Assembly (NCBI RefSeq): GCF_019458805.1
Contig: NZ_JAIBOA010000019.1
Coordinates: 1-64,000 of the forward strand
Origin: Actinomadura parmotrematis
GTDB lineage: Bacteria; Actinomycetota; Actinomycetes; Streptosporangiales; Streptosporangiaceae
Direction of reading: 5' to 3'
Length of the DNA: 64,000 bases
Shown piece by piece: positions 61,127 through 64,000 of the stretch (position 1 is the first letter of the stretch; every line of letters begins with the position of its first letter). Both the position numbers and the translations under genes were made by a program. The notes under the pieces are model-generated. The model was given only the letters and a program-made list of their open reading frames with translations, had not been told where the DNA came from and did no database searches.

Positions 61127-61775
61127 TCACGGCCAGGCCAGCGGGCGCCCGTCCCGGAAGAAACCGCCGGTCGGCCCGCCGTCCGGCAACGTCGCCGCCC
61201 ACACCACGCCCGCCGCGCCCTCCGCGACCGGACGCCCGCCCGCGCCGCCCATGTCGGTCGCGACCCAGCCGGGACACACCGCGTTGACGAGCATCCCGTC
61301 CAGCTCAGCGGCCAGCATCCGTGTCAGGGCGTTCAGCCCGATCTTCGACAGCGTGTAGGCGGGCGTGCTCCCCGACGGCGCCACCTCGCTCGACACGTTC
61401 ACGATCCGCGGATGCGCGCTGCGGCAGCACGGCCTGCACCAGCCGCCATGGCCCGTACAGGTTCGTCTCGGCGGCGCCGCGCACCACGTCCAGATCGGCC
61501 GTCGCCGTCCGCTGCCACGTGTCGTAGGTGATGGCGGCGTTGTTCACGAGCACGTCCAGCCGCCCGTACCGGCTTTCCACCTCGTCCGCGACCCGCCGGG
61601 CGTCCGCGTCCGACGTCACGTCCAGCACCACCGGCACGGCACCGACCTCCCGCGCCGCCTCCGCGGCCTTCTCCGGCGCCCGCGCGCCGAGCAGCACCTC
61701 GTCACCGCGCGCCACGAGCTGCCGGCACACCTCCCGCCCGATACCCCGGTTGCCGCCGCTCACCAGCACGATCAA
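61127..61775 (-). pseudogene. short-chain dehydrogenase, frameshifted
   Basis: The 5' part (61775 down to about 61410) reads VSGGNRGIGREVCRQL, NNAAITYDTWQ and NLYGPWRLVQAVLP; the 3' part in another frame (about 61421 to 61127) continues RIVNVSSEVAPSG, then AYTLSK with the catalytic Tyr and Lys, then VCPGWVATDMGG. The break falls near 61410-61425, just after AVLP, and looks like a small deletion, because two to three residues seem missing there. TTG 61775 overlaps the TGA of the upstream gene (TTGA); GTG 61769 is an alternative start. Either a recent loss of function or a sequencing error. Confidence 0.85.
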
Positions 61776-62380
61776 CCGGACGCCGCCAGCAGGATGATCA
61801 CCAGGAACAGGACGACCGGGATGAACAGCCCGATGACGGCCGTGGGCCGTGCCAGCAGCCGCGGCCCGGGATCCATCGGCTGCCGCCCCCCGCCGGCCGG
61901 CGGCGCCAGGTGCGCGACCTTCCCCCGCCGGAACAGGTTGATCAGCACCGTGATCGGCGTGATCACGAACGAGGCGTACCCGTACCAGCCCTGGATCAGC
62001 GTGTCGGCCGTCAGCCGCCGGAACGTCGCCATCCCGCAGTCGCGGCAGAACGGCCCCTCCAGATGCCGGAACGACATCACCACGATCATCCCGCGATGCG
62101 CCCGGAACGTCGCCTTGGCCGCCGGCCCGCTCCCGCAGAACCGGCACACGAGATTCCCGGCCTGCCCGTACCCGACCTGCTGGTAGGGCTGCTGCGGCGC
62201 ATACTCCTGCGGCTGCCCGTACCCGGGCTGCTGCTGATACCCGTACGGCTGCTGCGGCGGGGGCTGGTGCCCGTAAGGCTGCTGTTGCTGCTGCGGATGC
62301 CCCGGATAGGGCTGAGGTTGCTGCGGCGCCGCATACCCCTGCGGCGGCCACTGCGCTTCTGGCGAGGGGGGATAAGTCAT
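61772..62380 (-). CDS. Pro/Gln-rich protein with zinc-ribbon-like motif and membrane spans
   Basis: A 202-residue protein. Residues 1-75 are Pro, Gln, Tyr and Gly repeats. A two-CxxC element follows (Cys79, Cys82, Cys112, Cys115), then hydrophobic stretches at about 130-150 and 178-200 that are likely membrane spans. The function is unknown; the layout is common among actinomycete membrane-associated proteins. Its stop overlaps the start of the broken SDR gene, so they were one operon. Confidence 0.8.
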   Translation of the reverse strand: MTYPPSPEAQWPPQGYAAPQQPQPYPGHPQQQQQPYGHQPPPQQPYGYQQQPGYGQPQEYAPQQPYQQVGYGQAGNLVCRFCGSGPAAKATFRAHRGMIVVMSFRHLEGPFCRDCGMATFRRLTADTLIQGWYGYASFVITPITVLINLFRRGKVAHLAPPAGGGRQPMDPGPRLLARPTAVIGLFIPVVLFLVIILLAASG

Positions 62381-62511
62381 CGCGCAACCCTGACAGAACC
62401 CCCAAGCCCCCGCCAGGGAGTTCCCCCACCGTTCAAGTCCGCATCCGGTCGCCGAAAACCACTCCGCTCAGAGCAAGATTTCACAGTCCCCAGCGCCAGC
62501 AGGCGCTATAC

Positions 62512-62694
62512 CTACGGCCGCTGTTCGTCCAGCAAAGCGATCCAAGCGGTCGGCGAAGCTGCAAGCCTCGCCCCATCTGGATCCTTGGAGTCGCGCACCA
62601 GGATCCTGCCGTCCGAGACGGCGACCTCCACGCAATCACCGCCCTCACCGCTGTGGCTGCTCTTCATCCACAAGAGGTCTTCCCGCGTTGCCAT
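62512..62694 (-). CDS. DUF397 protein 2
   Basis: A 60-residue DUF397 protein: WMKSSHSGEGGDCVEV, then ILVRDSKDPDGARL and W..LL near the end. It lies 21 bp downstream of the XRE/DUF5753 gene on the same strand, forming the second such module in the window. ATG 62694 follows GGAGGCAGGCC. Confidence 0.92.
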   Translation of the reverse strand: MATREDLLWMKSSHSGEGGDCVEVAVSDGRILVRDSKDPDGARLAASPTAWIALLDEQRP

Positions 62695-62715
62695 GGCCTG
62701 CCTCCTCGCCTGAGT

Positions 62716-63579
62716 TCACCGATACGAATCGATCATCCTCGTGAGGTGAGTGTCCGTCTCCTCGGGGGAAAGCGCCAGAGCGGTCAGATGGCCGAACATC
62801 AGCGTGTAGCGGCGCACCTCGTCCTCGGCCTCAAGCGCGAGCCCGCTGGTGGCCTGCTCCAGGTAGATGACGCCGGCGTCTTGCGGATCTGGAAATTCCA
62901 GCATGTAGAAGGGGCCTTCCAGAGCTGGATGGGCGCCCGCTGCGTAGGGCAGCAGTTGAAGCGTCACGTTCGGCAGGCGAGCTTGCTCGACGAGCTTTTC
63001 CAGCTGTTCCCGCATCACTGTTGGCCCGCCGACCTGACGGTGCACGAGCGCCTCATCCAAGACGGCCCATAAGCGGAGAGGGTCCCTTCCGGTCAAACGC
63101 TGCTGCCTACTTTGCCGAAGCTGCACCTTGGCCTCCAGGCCCTCCGGATCCTCGTTCATGCGGATGCCGCGGATGGCAGCCCGGCTGTAGTCCTCCGTCT
63201 GCAGGAGTCCTGGGACATAGAGGGATTGATAGGTCTGGACAGCGGCGGCCTCGGATTCGAGTCCGACGTACAGCCCGAATCCGTCCTTCAGCATGTCGCG
63301 GTGAGCGTGCCACCAGCCGCGTTGCTTGGCCTCCTTGGCGAGCTTCTGCAGAGCTCCCCGCCTGTCGCCTGAGACGCCGTAGATCTCCAAGAGCACGCGC
63401 AGATCGCCTTGCCGAGGCACTCGATCGCCGGTCTCCCACCGTCCCACCGTGGCCGCGTTGAAGGCGCCGTCTGAAAGATCGGCGACGCGCTGCAAGGTGT
63501 GACCGGCCTCCTGGCGGAGCCGATGCAGCTCGATCCGCAGCCGCCGGGCGCGAACTGTCGGACTCACGTGACCAGACAT
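62716..63579 (-). CDS. XRE family regulator with DUF5753 domain 2
   Basis: A 287-residue protein with an N-terminal HTH (about residues 10-65; RIELHRLRQEAGHTLQRVAD; AATVGRWETGDRVP) and DUF5753 (about 90-275; YVPGLLQTEDYSRAAIRG; RQSRQQRLTGRDP). AAAGGAG sits 4 nt before ATG 63579; the open frame beyond this start is non-coding. A 7-bp-arm palindrome lies just upstream and is a likely autoregulatory site. Third-position GC is visibly lower than in the catabolic island. Confidence 0.93.
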   Translation of the reverse strand: MSGHVSPTVRARRLRIELHRLRQEAGHTLQRVADLSDGAFNAATVGRWETGDRVPRQGDLRVLLEIYGVSGDRRGALQKLAKEAKQRGWWHAHRDMLKDGFGLYVGLESEAAAVQTYQSLYVPGLLQTEDYSRAAIRGIRMNEDPEGLEAKVQLRQSRQQRLTGRDPLRLWAVLDEALVHRQVGGPTVMREQLEKLVEQARLPNVTLQLLPYAAGAHPALEGPFYMLEFPDPQDAGVIYLEQATSGLALEAEDEVRRYTLMFGHLTALALSPEETDTHLTRMIDSYR

Positions 63580-63593
63580 AACGCTCCTTTGTC

Positions 63594-63611
63594 CCGTAAG
63601 CACCCTTACGG
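63594..63611. promoter_or_regulatory. palindromic operator candidate of the XRE regulator
   Basis: CCGTAAG (63594-63600) and CTTACGG (63605-63611) are perfect reverse complements around CACC, 15 bp upstream of the regulator start at 63579, in the gap with the divergent small gene. Confidence 0.5.
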
Positions 63612-63720
63612 AGACATCTTTTTGGAGATTCTCCAGAAACCGCTTGCCATTTGGATGGCTCCAATGGACGCTGACAGCGTGCCACAGAATCGCTCCATTG
63701 CGTGATCGGAAGTGGTGAAG

Positions 63721-63981
63721 ATGATGGAACCGCCTCGAAGGCTGCTGCTCTTGGTGGGCCTCGCCGCTCGCCTGACCGAGCGGCAACGGACCTGCGCGAT
63801 CGCGATCCCGCACATCGGCGGCCCCGTCCTGTACGTCTACCGCCTCGACGGGCGACGGCTGAGCGTACTGGCGATGCCACAGAACGCTCGATGGTGGTTC
63901 ATGTGGGGGCGCTATCGCTCCAGCCCGGCCGAGGAACTCGAAGCGACGGCCCGCATCCTCGCCGAGGAGACGGCAGGATGA
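63721..63981 (+). CDS. small hypothetical protein divergent from the XRE gene
   Basis: An 86-residue soluble protein with PVLYVYRLDGRRLSVLAMP in the middle and an acidic helical end (AEELEATARILAEET). I do not recognise it. ATG 63721 has GGAAG 8 nt upstream; GTG 63712 is possible. Its stop overlaps the next ATG (ATGA), and the pairing with an XRE/DUF397 module suggests it belongs to the same regulatory locus. Confidence 0.7.
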   Translation: MMEPPRRLLLLVGLAARLTERQRTCAIAIPHIGGPVLYVYRLDGRRLSVLAMPQNARWWFMWGRYRSSPAEELEATARILAEETAG

Positions 63982-64000
63982 AGCTCCCCACCCTTGTCGC
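63978..64000 (+). CDS. start of a further gene, cut by the window edge
   Basis: ATG 63978 overlaps the preceding TGA and has AGGA close upstream. Only seven codons (MKLPTLV) are visible, so nothing can be said about function. Confidence 0.5.

Noticed and set aside
61127..61775. Programmed frameshift in the SDR gene
   Set aside because: No slippery heptamer or downstream pseudoknot is visible, and SDR enzymes are not known to need one.

Overview
The window is chromosomal DNA from a very GC-rich actinomycete. GC at third codon positions is extreme, GTG starts are common, and neighbouring genes overlap by 4 bp (ATGA/GTGA) throughout. Two XRE(DUF5753)/DUF397 regulator modules, a mycothiol-dependent enzyme family and an F420 (Ddn-type) protein family all fit Actinobacteria; Actinomadura or a close relative is my best guess, but it is inferred from style rather than from a marker gene.

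Layout. 1-2100: end of a tyrosine/homogentisate unit (unknown protein plus fumarylacetoacetase), closed by a 27-bp perfect hairpin. 2117-39506: a 37-kb accessory catabolic island. It holds a FAD-linked oxidase; a PaaX-type repressor; an RbsBAC-type importer with an acyl-CoA dehydrogenase; an F420/flavin reductase pair; a tightly overlapped ten-gene operon (10575-20511: two alpha/beta hydrolases, three luciferase-like monooxygenases, hydroxyacid dehydrogenase, quinone reductase, amidohydrolase, NifU-like protein, IclR regulator, NmrA protein); a cupredoxin protein with a DHA2 exporter; an SsuABC-type importer; a second operon (27982-36612: CarAa-like Rieske oxygenase, 34-residue membrane peptide, M20-like protein, MhpB-like extradiol dioxygenase, three alpha/beta hydrolases, MBL-fold protein, MhpA-like hydroxylase); and a secreted group (AOC/dirigent-like barrel protein, unknown secreted protein, Tat-exported multicopper oxidase).

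The most interesting observation is that nearly every promoter region of this island carries one shared 17-bp imperfect palindrome, consensus GGTCCGCTGRCCGGAAC. I find five strong and two looser matches (3502, 4484, 10491, 20521, 27922, 37261, 37958) and none in promoter regions outside the island that I examined. This ties cytoplasmic ring oxidation and cleavage, three transport systems and the extracellular multicopper oxidase/dirigent-like pair into one putative regulon, probably read by the IclR (18812) or PaaX (3523) regulator. The chemistry suggested is uptake of an aromatic compound, oxygenation, meta-cleavage and hydrolysis. The lower pathway (hydratase, aldolase, acyl-CoA ligase) and the Rieske electron-transfer partners are not in the window, and several enzymes have lost textbook catalytic residues.

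39525-64000 is more ordinary actinomycete chromosome: an NB-ARC/TPR protein divergent from a PQQ-propeller Ser/Thr kinase, tRNA-Phe and tRNA-Asp, an amino acid permease, a membrane class III cyclase, an orphan histidine kinase, a SigE-type sigma factor with a membrane propeller protein, a cNMP-binding protein, two XRE/DUF397 modules, a secreted lipase, a D-lactate dehydrogenase-type FAD/Fe-S fusion, a mycothiol-type enzyme with an arylamine N-acetyltransferase, and a frameshifted SDR gene.
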